DNA from: Hanleya hanleyi
Taxonomy: Eukaryota; Mollusca; Polyplacophora; Lepidopleurida; Hanleyidae
DNA: 64,000 bases
Assembly: GCA_036873755.1 (NCBI GenBank)
Contig: JAVTVY010018764.1
Coordinates: forward strand, 1 to 64,000
Reading direction: 5' to 3'
In this document: piece after piece, positions 1 through 11,628 of the stretch
Layout: each line of letters begins with the position of its first letter
Numbering within the stretch: the stretch's first letter is position 1
Notes under the pieces: generated by a model
What the model was told of the DNA's origin: nothing
What the model saw: the letters and a program-made list of their open reading frames with translations, nothing else
Databases searched by the model: none
Made by a program: the position numbers and the translations under genes

Positions 1-196
1 AAATTTGAAATTCTAGACTTCATTTGGCGCATTCTAGCGCTTTCTAAGGGGAATATAGTGCTCTAATATAGCTGCTGCTGTGTTGTTTTTATAGGGTCCA
101 AAAACGTGAAAATAACTGAAAAGTCTGAACCATATGGGGAGACATAAGTAACAACAACGGTCGTTAATTCAGGTAAAAATACAAGCAATACTATAG

Positions 197-373
197 CACG
201 CTTAAAACTAAAGTGTTGAAACTTACTCGTAAAGTGTTGAAATAACCCTTTAAGTGTTCAAATAACCCTGTGTGTTCACAGGGACTGCTCTTTAAGTGTT
301 GTCCCTGCGGACACACTTAAAGGGTTATTTCAACACTTTACGAGTAAGTTTCAACGCTTTAGTTTTAAGCGTG
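197..373. mobile_element. Hairpin MITE, 177 bp, probable TAG target duplication
   Basis: Two arms of about 61 bp (197-257 and 313-373) are reverse complements with about one mismatch, starting CACGCTTAAAAC and ending GTTTTAAGCGTG. The trinucleotide TAG flanks both sides (194-196 and 374-376), consistent with a 3-bp target duplication. There is no coding capacity. The centre repeats the arm motif AAGTGTT. The superfamily cannot be assigned from this alone. Confidence 0.7.
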
Positions 374-1624
374 TAGCACTGATTTATTTCACTATTAATC
401 ATCACTGTTTTGTTGTGTTCTTGGACACACATAATACACGAGAAATATAACATTGGTCAATTATTTTCCGGTGAGACCAATCACTCCGTTGAAGTGAGTA
501 CAATGATTCATGTTCCACCGAAGGCCAAGGTGAATACTTGTTTTTTTTCTGGAACATTTAACATATTAATTACCGGATTAGATGCTGCCAACCATTACGT
601 CCCTGATTGAGACCTTACTTGTCGTCATTTCGAACAAAATTACGTCACAGGAAAAGCTTTGTTCACTGAGTGAATATAACGTAACATTTATGTGGTGAAG
701 GGGCCTACATGACTTTCCGTAAAATACCACGTAACGGCGAGTGGACCATCGAGCACCAATGTTCAATGTTATTTCTCTCGGTTGAAGCATGAATTAGAGA
801 GAAATTACTTTCTCTGGTTGGTGTAATGTGTTTATGTAATCACTTGTTTTGTTTAACAATTGGGCTTGACCTTAGGGCGGTGTTTCCCGCCCTGGGATAT
901 GTATTAAACTAAGGAGTTGTAACGAAGTTTCCATTCAGCACGACTGACTGGGACCGTGCTGGTAAATTTTTAACAAAATTAATAATTGCATATGATAAGT
1001 CAATGGTCATCATATTTGTTGGCTATCAATTGATGGCGCATGTTGGTTTAGGTTTTCTGTATTAATATTTGGATATTGTTTCTTATTCGATTATGTCTTA
1101 TGTCTTAGATTATGTCTTGTTGCCTTAGGCAACAGTTTGAGTATGTGTTTGTAGTACATGTTATTGCTTAAATGAGTAACCGCTCTACCCCCATAGAGTA
1201 TGCCAGGCTGCAATGGGTTGGGGGCAGGTTTCCTCCCTATTATGACTGGTTATGGTCGGGGGGTTGTTCCTGGCCGGCGGCAGGCATTTTTTTTTATATA
1301 GGTTATTCTCTAGTTTTATCTGAAAATAATTTGTTTAACGAGTTGTTTCAGTATAGCGCTGATATGCCCTATCAGTGTTATGGTGTTTGATGTCGTTTAT
1401 ACATGTATGCATTTGACCTCATCGGAGTATCGTAACATTGTAGAAATGAATGGTAGATTTCTACCGCTGTTTGTCAGAATAAAGAGAGCGTACGGCCCCA
1501 GCAGTATTACCAAATATTATGTGTTGATTATTGGTGATTTGTTTGTTTCATAAACAAATGGAACCGGGTACCAGAGAATGTGATAAATGATAGCAGAAGT
1601 TTATTAACGCTTCTGAAGATAGTA
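374..1624. other. No gene recognised
   Basis: The open frames here are short (66-72 codons), occur on both strands and resemble nothing I recognise. Base composition is AT-rich. I see no repeat array or RNA gene. Confidence 0.5.
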
Positions 1625-1627
1625 ATC

Positions 1628-1656
1628 AGTTTCAGTTCAGTTTCAGTTTATTGGCA
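1628..1656 (-). repeat. 3-prime tail repeat of the non-LTR element
   Basis: Read on the minus strand, downstream of the reverse-transcriptase stop, the sequence is a short repeat of CTGAAA and CTGAA units. CR1/L2-type non-LTR retrotransposons end in short tandem repeats rather than poly(A), so this is the likely 3-prime terminus of the element encoded at 1811-3557. Confidence 0.55.
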
Positions 1657-1810
1657 TAAGAATCAGCGTAGCTGTTTTTCATCTTAGCACAAATAATATA
1701 CATATATACATTAAGGGGATAAAACAAAATATAGTTAAACAACAAAATATGGATAAAAACAAATGAAAACATCACATACTATTATTGCTTTGGTTATGAT
1801 AGAGCAGATA

Positions 1811-3557
1811 TTAAAACGGTTCTACGTGACTTAAAATATGATTTTTACAATGTCGTTTAAAAGTTTGAATTGTTCCACAGCTCTGGATCTCATTTGGGAG
1901 GCTGTTCCAACACAACGCCCCAAGATGGGTCAATGAATTTTTGAAACAATTTCCTCGAAAGAGGCCGTTTACAGCATTTCTGGTGTTGTGAGGGTGAACA
2001 TCCGAAGCAAGTTTGAAGCAATTTTGTAAGTGAACAGGCATTTCCTTGTTCAAAGTTTTCCAAACAAATACACATCTATTAAAATAAAAACGCTGTTTCA
2101 CACTTAACCATTTACATTCTCGTAACATATCAACTCGGTGAGTTCGAGCATCACACTGCAATATAATCCTCATAGCTCTATTTTGTATCCTTTGCAATCT
2201 ACCAATATCACTAACATTTGCAACACTATAGACTGTGGAACAATAATCCAAGTGTGGTAGGACAATAGTGTTATATAGAGTAAATTTGGCATCCTTCGGA
2301 ATAAAAGACCCGACTCTTTTCAGGACCCCAATACTCCTATTGAGTTTTTTGACTGTGTAGTTAACATGGTCACTAAATCTTAAGCAGTCATCAATTTTGA
2401 CACCTAGATATTTAATATTTTCACATTGAGAAATGGTATTATCACAAAGGGTCAGTTCCAGGTTCGTATCCATATTTCTTTTCTTAGATTGTGTGCCGAT
2501 CAACATAGCATTCGTTTTCTCGAAATGTAGGCTTAATCTATTTGCCCGTAGCCACGTGTACACATTAGACAGATCCAGCTGGATTTTTGCTTTGACAATT
2601 GTAATGTCTGAGTTAGCATAATAAATGGCTGTATCATCAGCGTACAGATTAGATTCACAGTGATCTAGGCAACAGGTAATATCATTGATATACAATAAGA
2701 ATAACAGGGGCCCTAATACTGACCCCTGTGGGACACCCATGTTAACAGTTCGAGGCGTAGACATGAAATCATTTGCTATCGTCACTTGCTGTCTATTGCA
2801 CAAGAAGCTTTTAAACAGATTTGTACAATGAAAACCATAGAAATTTAATTTGGAAAGAAGAATGCTGTGGTCGACTGTGTCAAACGCTTTACGTAAGTCC
2901 AAGGCAACCATACCTATGAGCTTACCTTCATGGATTTTTTCATAACAATACTCAGTCAACCTATGCAAGCTAGTTTCGGTGGAGTGACCTTTTCTGAGCC
3001 CAGCTTGTGAATCATTCAATATGCCATGTTCCTGAATGAATTCGTATATTTGTTCATGAATAATTTTCTCTGAGTTTACAAAAAATTGATAAAATAGAAA
3101 TAGGTCTATAATTGTTGGGGTCTGTTTTTGCGCTTGACTTAAGAATAGGCGAGACCCGTGCAGTTTTCCATTCCTGAGGGAACTGACCGGTAGATAGACA
3201 TTTGTTTATTATTAAGGTCAGACTACTAGAAATACCTGGAGCTGCTATTTTAAGAAGATTGGATTGATAATTATCCAGCCCCTGCAGTAGCTTTTTTGGG
3301 TGATAAATTCACAGCCGTTTCAAAATATTTTCTTCACTAACCAAGTTAAAATTGAATGATGGGAAAGGGTTAGGAAACATTCTATGTAAATAGTCGACAG
3401 GGGATATGGCGACAGATGGAATTTTGTCAGCTAATTTTTTCCCCACATCAATAAAAAATGAATTAAAACACTCAGCAATTCCAACAGGGGAATTGCACAT
3501 TTCTCCATTGATCTCTAGACCGGAAATACCGTTTCTCTCTGATTTTTGAGGTAACAA
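1811..3557 (-). pseudogene. Non-LTR retrotransposon reverse transcriptase (CR1/Jockey group), 5-prime truncated and broken
   Basis: A 402-codon open frame at 3019-1811 carries clear non-LTR reverse-transcriptase blocks: LRKGHSTETSLHRL, then ALDLRKAFDTVDH (motif A), GVPQGSVLGPLLFLLYIND (motif B) and YADDTAIY (catalytic motif C). The thumb and C-terminal part follows (IKYLGVKID, HLDYCSTVYSV). Upstream, 3557-3309 encodes the N-terminal RT flank (SERNGISGLEING, ECFNSFFIDVGKKLA). The 290 bp between the two also read as RT sequence but in shifted frames with stops. No endonuclease domain is visible, so the copy is 5-prime truncated, as is usual for target-primed retrotransposition. It is a dead copy. 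Family placement (CR1/L2/Jockey group) is inferred from the motifs and the repeat tail. Confidence 0.88.
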
Positions 3558-3766
3558 CTCTTTTGAGTTGTTAGAGAAATGGGGCTGTCACTTTGAAAAG
3601 AGATAATATACAGAGAAACTGGACTGTCACTTTGCAAACTGATGTGAAGCGGGGTCGACGCAGAACTCAATAATCCTGAATATACCGAGTAATCGTAGGG
3701 TGGACCAAAAGTCAACTTTGTGCGAGCGGGGGGTCCAACCCCCCCTGCGTACGGGCCTAGCCTCTG

Positions 3767-3946
3767 CTCTTAAAACGCAAATATTATATTAAACATTGGA
3801 GGAGGGAAAGCATTTAGAAAGTGTTGTTTCGCCACTTTTTAAATGTTGGGTGCAACAACTTAAAATGTGGGTGAATACAACACTTTTTAAATGCTTTCCT
3901 TCCTCCAACACTCTTTTTGTTAAATCTAACATTTGCGTTTTGAGAG
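3767..3946. mobile_element. Hairpin MITE, about 180 bp
   Basis: The ends CTCTTAAAACGCAAAT and ATTTGCGTTTTGAGAG form an inverted repeat. The arms continue inward through a GGAGG-rich purine block and the shared string AAAGCATTT (reverse complement AAATGCTTT on the right), with small gaps. The centre carries AAGTGTTG-like repeats similar to the element at 197-373, so the two may be related. No clear target duplication was identified. Confidence 0.6.
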
Positions 3947-5605
3947 TATAAACCTGTATTTTATGCAAATTGTATGCAGTACAGGGCTGTCTGATGACTT
4001 CTTAACAGTGAAAAGGTATTGAAACAATAGAAATGAATAGAGACCGACCCAATCAGCTATTTAACCAATTTCAAGCACTGCGCACGGTCCAGATACGGGT
4101 ACATATTTTTAAATATTGGCATATTAACCCTTGAGCAGATCATTTGTTATTGTACGTGTGCAACGGCATAACAAACCTGTTCCGACTCGGACATTGCGCG
4201 GTCAGTATTGGAATAAAATATTATATGCCGTAGCTTATGTTTTCTGTACCGTACTATAAATGGTCAGCAACCACGTGTTATAATGGTTTCAGGGCAGATG
4301 TTGTATAACATTGTCTCAATGGAACACGAAATACATGGAATGATATAGTTTCTCAACATAAAGTTTTTTATTCAATTATCCAACATATGACATGGACTAC
4401 AAAATACAAACAAACAAACAAAATGTAGCGCAGATTTCTTTGTTCGTTGAAGACATGACATGAAAACTTGGCTTAACAAAATATACATTTCATAGTTCGT
4501 AATAATATCAGAAAGGAATACGGGGTAAAGGAAAATTTCACACTTCGTATTAATACCAGAAAGATATAGGAAATACGCAGCGTAAAGTAAGCTGAAAATA
4601 ATATACTGTCATATACCTTGAATATTACAAATTCACTGTATAAAACCTGCCCACTCACTCGTCCAGCTTCTCAATCTGATGACGGAGTTCGTAGGAAGGC
4701 AGTTTGAGGTACTCGTACCTTGCCTAAGTTCCTCATACGATTAAGCGTGAAGGTACGAGTAAGGCACACTGATTCAGATGGAGATGCCACATTTTGCCAT
4801 GATTTCACGAGTAGCGGGGAAAGACAAGTGCGCATGTGCGAGATTACCAGTGCGCGGTTCTCGCAAAGACAAAACTAATCGAGACGAAATATTTCAAATC
4901 TGCCAGAAATACAAAAAAAATATCGATATCCAGTTTTATTATATACACTGTATATTACAATGCCATATATACACACTAACTTTGAGGAAAGTCGATTTGT
5001 CGTCGTTGAATACGTAAAACAGTTTTTCCTATCCATTAGTTTTGTCATGAAATCCGATAGTTTAAAATTATGAATTTGTTCTAAAAACGGAAAAGGATAC
5101 GGAAGTAGGATTCGATATTCAACAGTCAGTCGTAGCTCAGGACAATATTCAAGTTCAATATTACCGTTTTCAGTAGGCCTACCCAATACAAAACTTGTAT
5201 GAAATACAAATGCTAGTAAACGAAAGGTAGAGAAGCTGAGCGAGCGATCAGCATTTTTCAATCGACGGCAGACACACCACTGGGCATTTATTACAGTATT
5301 TGTGCCATGATTTTATAGACTCACCCTTACAATCACCCACATGACGAGGGCTAACAGGGTTAAAAATACACAACAAATACACAAAAAAAAAAAAATAATA
5401 AATAAAAATAATACAGACACACAAACCAGTTTTCTATGTTAACTCTACGTATCAGAGATAGGCGATAGTAAGATATTACTTACGAAGACAACTACAACTT
5501 AGCAATCATATTCTGAATTACCATGTTGCATGTACAGCTTTTATGAGAGAGCTTTGTCAGAACCTTACCACGGAATTTAACTATATTCTTCAGGGCAATT
5601 AGGCT
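3947..5605. other. No gene recognised
   Basis: This stretch is AT-rich. A 128-codon open frame (5261-4875, minus) has no recognisable domain and lies in low-complexity sequence, so I do not call it a gene. A short inverted motif with GGTACGAGTAAGGCAC (4752-4767) and its complement near 4710 is present. Confidence 0.4.
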
Positions 5606-5611
5606 GGGCTG

Positions 5612-5786
5612 TATGGCAAGCCGTTTTGGTATTTATTCATTTATTTTTGATATCAAAAATTCTTTTTTTGATATTAAAAATTCTATTTTTGATACCAAAA
5701 ATACTATTTTTGATATCAACAATTATCCGATTAAATACCAAAACGGCTCAAAGATAAAGGAATAAATACCGAAACGGCTTGCCATA
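5612..5786. mobile_element. Hairpin MITE, 175 bp, with 6-bp target duplication GGGCTG
   Basis: The left end TATGGCAAGCCGTTTTGGTA pairs with the right end, whose reverse complement is nearly identical (TATGGCAAGCCGTTTCGGTA). The 6-bp string GGGCTG lies immediately outside both ends (5606-5611 and 5787-5792). The interior is a run of TTTTTGATATC-like units, which are themselves palindromic, so the element can fold into a nearly complete hairpin. It has no coding capacity. Confidence 0.78.
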
Positions 5787-6169
5787 GGGCTGCTTACCGG
5801 CGTAACGGCTACAATATAGATAGTATATTTTACCTGGAGAACAACATTATACACAGCCATTGTATAGCAACCAAGGGCATTTAGAATTTCACCAACTGTC
5901 GACGAATTTGTTACTTAGGTCTATTTGTAAATCAATACAGTACAGTATACAGTGTAGGCTAATAACATTTCAACATAATACACCTCAATATACTTTAATA
6001 CATAATTCCTTCATATTGAATCTACATTTTAATACTCATACAAAATTAGTGTGGATATGTAGATGTGGATATGTAAATTTGGATTTATATATATATAGAT
6101 TTTAATATGAAAGAATTATGAGAGGAGCTGCTAACTCTATCAGGGTTTTTTTAACACAGACAGCGGCAG

Positions 6170-6756
6170 TAATATATAAACAGCAAGTCTCGCCCCTTTG
6201 CGTGGGAGTGGAATATCGGGGTGGAATAAGGATTGTATGACCTTTGACCTTTAGCCTTGGGTTGACCTTTAACCTTGGGTTGACCTTGTATCTCGGTGTG
6301 AACTGAATACCTCCCCTATATGCCAAATACAGTAGACAGGTTACGGCCGGTTCAATATTCTGTCTGGTTCCAGACTCATTCTCCGCATCGCGGAATGTAT
6401 GAGGTCCGAATAAACACCCGCAGACCCGGACCATGTCCCAACGAAAGACGGTCTGATAGCCAATCAGTGACTCGTGGGTGGATGCAAAAATAGATCTTAG
6501 AAAACATGGGATCGCATTGAAGCTCTCGTGGTGTAGAATGCGACTGGGGTGCTGTCCAAGTTGATCGGTGACGTCATGGTGCGATATGCACAGTCGAGAA
6601 GTGGTAGAGACAGTTCATTTTGAAATTGGGGGTACATATATGAGAGGGTTTGGGCGATATAACTAGGCCTATCACCCTGGGTTTAAATGTAGCTTGTAGG
6701 GCGTCGTATTGAAGCTCTCGGCGTTTGGAAGAAGACGGACCTGTGGTCAATTCCAC
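6170..6756. other. Polinton-TIR-like modules, diverged
   Basis: This sequence shares vocabulary with the terminal repeats of the Polinton at 13938-26507 and the relic at 9262-10870: a GAAGCTCTCG-type string, GTAGAATGCGACTGGG, a GATATGCACAGTCGAG segment, and a tandem 18-19 bp repeat (TTAACCTTGGGTTGACC, about 6240-6290). Open frames here are short and I do not regard them as genes. The origin as a decayed TIR is inferred. Confidence 0.4.
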
Positions 6757-8895
6757 GTCACTCGCGTTACATTTTTTCACCACATTGGTTATATTATACC
6801 ACACCTGCCTCCAACAAAGAAAGTATACATGCACACATAATGCATAAAGACAACTTGGGCCCTAAAGTATTCATACAAATTTAAAGTGCTGTAATTGCAT
6901 TAAAGACTTTTATTTAATTCCAGTTTGCGTACTCGTCACTCGCGTTACAGCAAAAAGGACATGGAAATTTTAGCCATAACTTCATTCTTGAATTAAGCTC
7001 AAGCCTTTACACACAGATGACAATTTAGTGGATCTGTTGATACCCTGTAGACCTCTTGAAATAACAATGCAATTAGGAATCCACTAAGTTGTTCCAATGT
7101 GTAACAGCTTGCTCGAATATCTTCCATGTCTCGTCACTCGCGTTACGTCACTCGCGTTACCTCTCATTTGAGGATACCAAAGTTTGAATGTTAGTGAACA
7201 TTAAACACCACAAACCATAAAATTATGTTGTGCCATAAAAACAGATCTCAGATATAGTATAACTGAACAGAACTTTGTACATTTTATGTTCATCTCAGAG
7301 AAGGACATGCAATTAACATGCTTAAGGAAGTTCTGGAAATGTGAAAGACGAGCAACTGTTTGAAGGAACTGGACCATCTAACTTTCTAACAATTTGTTCC
7401 CGGTGGTAATAAACAGAATCACAGGGTGTAGGTATGGCCCGCTCCTGTATGGATCATCGCGGATATGAAATACTCGACGATACCGAGTATTTCACCAGGG
7501 TACACATCTTGGTCATACTTCACCAGACACCAATCCTTCACATGGAGTGTACCAATATCCGAGTCATTTAACGACACCTGTGACGTCATAGTATTGTCCA
7601 AGTGCAGATTATTTTTCAAGAATCGTCTCCTAGCCACTACATATTATTTTCACACATGCATAGTCCCTTTAGTCAATTAGTGCAGTGAAGAGACTCACTT
7701 GATATTGCTTCCAGTGAGCACTTTGAATATTTAATAGTGAGGGTGTAAAACAAATTGTTTTACGGAAGACATTGTAGATCACAACACTGCTAACATTTGA
7801 ACATGAGATGCCACATTCCAAGACCTAAAAGACCGGTCAGAGCATCAAACTCGAATTCCAGATGAGTCTGGACTTAAAAAGACCTCCTATGATGAACATC
7901 GTTTGATAAATAATTAAAAATAATTCGTAAAGGTATTTTTGAAATCGAAAATACAAACCAGAGAATTATGTCAAATAAATAAAACATTTATTTTTTTCAA
8001 AAAATAAATTAAGGTACTTGTCATTTTAACAGAAAATTTAAACTATGAGAATAGAGTACTATTAGATTTAAAAAAATGCAAAACTGGAGAAAAGAAAATA
8101 TAAAATGTATATGTATTTATATTGAGAAAGAGGAATGCAGTTGCAATATCACCCAGCTAGTAATACAGATATTATAAATTGGTATAAGTCCTAGTTATTA
8201 ATTCAATTACAATGCAACTGCATATAAACTCACTAATACCGGTTGGTCAACCATAAAATATAAAATAACAAACAGGTGAAGGAACTGCCAAAATTCCGAA
8301 ATATGTCCCTTGGTCGAAATGAACTCTGCTAAAATGCTGGCCTATTAACTATCCCTAGTGAATTTATTCCTAAATAATTCCATGAAATGTAGTTGAGTGA
8401 ATTATCAGGACTCCAACACTCCAGTTCCAAATGCTATTTCAACTAAGAAATGGTGGACCACACAATTCAAAGTTGGATGGAATTTGAGATGTATTGATAA
8501 CCAAATAGCAGACGACAGGAAGCACATGCAGTGTGAGCAGGATCAAAAGAATTCTGGGTATTTTTCTTTGGCATTTATATACTCACATGTTTAAAGTATT
8601 TATATTTCTGTCACACCCTATCCAGCATGTCATGACTTAATAAAAATTGGAATTTGAAAATAGTATCTTCCACCAGATAGCGTCACTCGCGTTACACTCC
8701 GTCACTCGCGTTACATTGTCACTCGCGTTACTAGATTTGGCGCCCTCACTGGAAGAAGTCACATGGTGTAGGAACTCAAAACTATGGTCATATGTTCATG
8801 ACAACTGACAGAAGCAGTGATAGAAATAGCTCAATTAAACTTGATGTTTTTTGTCTAATAAAAGAAAAAGTAGCATTTATCGTCACTCGCGTTAC
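6757..8895 (+). repeat. Eight exact copies of the 14-mer GTCACTCGCGTTAC
   Basis: Exact copies start at 6757, 6935, 7133, 7147, 8682, 8701, 8718 and 8882, all on the plus strand. They form two clusters about 1.5 kb apart; within clusters, some copies are 14-19 bp apart and others 164-198 bp apart. The motif is an imperfect dyad: ten of fourteen positions match its own reverse complement (GTNACNCGNGTNAC). It is CpG-containing within AT-rich surroundings. Function is unknown; it looks like a set of protein-binding sites or iterons of an unrecognised element. Confidence 0.8.
7161..8681. other. AT-rich stretch, no gene recognised
   Basis: Open frames are under 75 codons and overlap on opposite strands. 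The 7880-8240 part is strongly AT-rich, with runs of A and T. It lies between the two clusters of the GTCACTCGCGTTAC motif and may belong to the same unidentified unit. Confidence 0.4.
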
Positions 8896-9261
8896 ATAAC
8901 TGTGACTCCATGCAAAATTTACAATGTGTGACAATATTTACAAATACCTGCTGAATTTTTTTATGATTTTTCAAGACACCATTAACCATTAATGTAAATA
9001 AAAAAAGAAATCCTTCATTCTGCAGCTAAACAATGGTAATAAAATCTAACCAATTTTGTGAGATAATTGAAAGCAAAAATAAGAAAATTTGATCCTGGAA
9101 CTTCATAACACCCCAGGTTGAAAAATTCTGCAGCAATCTTACTGAATTTTTAGATTTTATCTTTATACTGTATCACCATTATAAAACAATCTCATTGTGG
9201 CACATTCTCAAGATTTTATTTTTTGGCTTCATGTCCCAAGTAGCATGGAATTGACCGGGTG

Positions 9262-10870
9262 TGGTTTACCGGTGATATGCGAATGCGCAGTCGAGGTCAG
9301 TAAACGAGAAAGTAAAGCTCGACGTGCGTAAGTGGGACTAGGTGAGCAATACCCTAGTAGTAATAAAAGAGCACGTGGACATCCATTGACCTACTTTCAT
9401 AGAGGTCATATGGAGGTCAATGCCGCTATAAGGTTTCGGCGGGTCACGTAATCGGAAGTGACGCCAAGGTGTATTCTTCCGTGGTGATGCGGTCCCTTCT
9501 GGTGATAAGCCTCCGCGGACAGAAAGTAGTTCCATGCCAATGACACTTTAAATATGCTTCTTGTCGCTTCGCCTGAATCACCAAGAATGTCCGGGGAAGT
9601 GCATGAGGTATAAAGGAAGTGCATTTTGGGATACACCTGGGAAGGTTTGGGCGAAATAGGGACCCCCACCCCTCCCTGAGTTTAAATTTATAGCCTGCAA
9701 TGTGTTGAAAAAGACGGTTGTGGTTTACTGGTGATATGCGAATGTGCAGTCGAGGTCAGTAAAAGAGAAAGTACAGCTCGCGGTGCGTAGGGGCCTAACG
9801 GAGACTAGATGCGGCATACGGTAGTAGCAAAAAAAGAGAACTAGAAGCCTATTGACCTACTTTCTTGGAGGTCACGTGGAGGTGAAGGGCGCGAAGGTTC
9901 AGACGGATAACGTGACCTTGGAGTGTATCCCTCCGTTGTGATGAGGTCACTTCCGGTAATAATCCTCTGCGGACAGAAAGTAGTCCCATGCCGGTGGGTC
10001 TTCAAATAAGCTGTGTGGGGTCTCATGTTGAAGTGCTCGTGGGGTAGAGTACGACTAGGTACTTGGTTTGTCGTGGAATCAATCTGCGAATGTGCAATCG
10101 GAAAAGTGTAGAGGTGGAAGTTTTGGGGTAGGCGTGGTCATATTTTTGTCAAGGAAACTGGATTGTGAGTACTTATTTTTTTTTCTGTCTCGGAGTCATT
10201 AGTTGAAAAGTTTCGCTGAAAAGTTCTGACGCACATGCGCAGTGGACAGACAGGCCCTGGGGTGGACGTTTTGGGGTCTGGATGGATCATCTGGGATCCA
10301 AATGAGACGTGTAGGGTGTCAGTTTAAAACGCTCGTAGGGTAGAGTTCGACTGGGATGGTTTATAATGGAAGTGCCGTCAATCGTGGAGTAGTAGAAAAA
10401 GGGAATTTGGGTGGACGTTTTGGGATCGAATGGCGTGTCATATTGAAAGGCTCGTGGGATCCAACTGGTGTGTTTTGTAGTAGAAGCGCTGTCAATCTGC
10501 GCATGCGCAGGCGTGGAGTTGTAGAAAAAGGGCACTTGAGTGGAGGTTGTGGAGTCGAGGTTCACCATCCGTGCCGGTCCAAACGGGCCTGTGGGATGTC
10601 ATATTGAGTCCAACTTGGGTGATTGTATTGCAAGTGCTGTCAATCTGCGCATTCGGAGTCGGGTATTAGTAGAAAAAGGGAGTTTGTGTGGACGTTTTGT
10701 GTAGAGGCGGGCCTTCTCCGGTTCGAATGTGACGTGGGTGGTATTCTACTGAAGCGCTAATCGGGTAGTCAGATTGGGGATGATACGCACATGCGCATTC
10801 GGCGAGTAGTAGAGAAAGGACAATTTCGGAGGTGCACAGGAGCTCGCTTGGAGAGATGGGGACCATGTTC
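9262..10870. mobile_element. Relic of Polinton-type terminal repeat modules
   Basis: A block of about 280 bp is tandemly duplicated with a period near 459 bp (9262-9540 and about 9720-10000). It contains GTGATATGCGAATG, GGTCACGTGGAGGT-like and CCTCCGCGGACAGAAAGTAG strings. The last also occurs in the right terminal repeat of the Polinton (minus strand, near 26285-26305) and, with one mismatch, in the left one (near 14143). From about 10040 to 10870 there are modules of roughly 150 bp, each with a GCGCATGCGCAG-like core followed by GTAGAAAAAGGG. No genes are present. I read it as a decayed Polinton terminus. Confidence 0.6.
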
Positions 10871-10892
10871 GGTCTGGCTACCTAGAGCTAGT

Positions 10893-10975
10893 TGTGTATG
10901 TGTGCATGTGTGTGTTTGTGTGTGTTGGTGTGTGTGTGTGTGTGTGTGTTTGTGTGAGTGAGGAGGAGGAGGAGG
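10893..10975. repeat. TG microsatellite followed by a GAGGAG run
   Basis: An interrupted TG dinucleotide run (about 10893-10957) is followed by AGGAGGAGGAGGAGG. This is simple sequence with no other content. Confidence 0.9.
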
Positions 10976-11029
10976 TCTGAGGAGTGGGGTTGAACCATGT
11001 CGTGTGTGAACCATTACAGTTAGTCTCTA

Positions 11030-11628
11030 ACCTCCCAGTACGTCTTAATGTCATGACATAGACAGATGAGAGAACAAAAACAACAAAGATTACGTGTTAC
11101 ACATTTTATTATCTCTCCATCACAACACACCCAAGCCGTGGGAGCACGGTCCAAGTACGGCGGACATATCGACACAAAACTCCCACAACAGGCTCCTTTA
11201 GTGACTGTACATGTGTATAATGATGCACAGCACGCAGAATGATGGCTTTGGCAACACTCCAGTCAACGAGAGCATCATTATGACATCAAGCACAATACAC
11301 TTGGGCCACGTACTTCTACTTGAAATACAATACTCAACTGAAATACTCCTCATGCGGACATTAGCGTCATCGGTTACACCATAACTAGGTCATGGCTCAA
11401 TATTAGTTGCCCCTACTGGGTCTGTTTGTAGGGCTTATGTAGGCGCCTAATCCCGAGTGCGATTTCGAGCATGCGGTTTTCTCTACTACTGATGACATCT
11501 CTGAGATCGGGAGTGCGGAAGCCCTCCCCCAAAACATTTTGGTGATGGTGGGCTGTTCAAATCACTTTTCGTCCGTGGTCCGTCGTCCGTCAGTCAGTAC
11601 GTCAGTCAGTCCGTCCGTAAACAATTCC
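11030..11628. other. No gene; 5-prime flank of the satellite element
   Basis: No open frame is worth calling. Near 11576-11620 there is a GTCCGTC and CAGTCAGT-rich simple stretch directly before the 157-bp array. It could be the left arm of the satellite-bearing element, but the copy at 44.4 kb lacks it, so the left boundary stays undefined. Confidence 0.35.

Noticed and set aside
4875..5261. 128-codon frame, minus strand
   Set aside because: No recognisable domain, low-complexity AT-rich sequence, no conserved copy elsewhere in the window.
6757..8895. Reading the 14-mer clusters as subterminal repeats of a TIR transposon bounded near 6748 and 9254
   Set aside because: An 11-bp inverted match (GGTCAATTCCA) exists at those positions, but all motifs point the same way on both sides, no target duplication is seen, and the inverted match does not extend.
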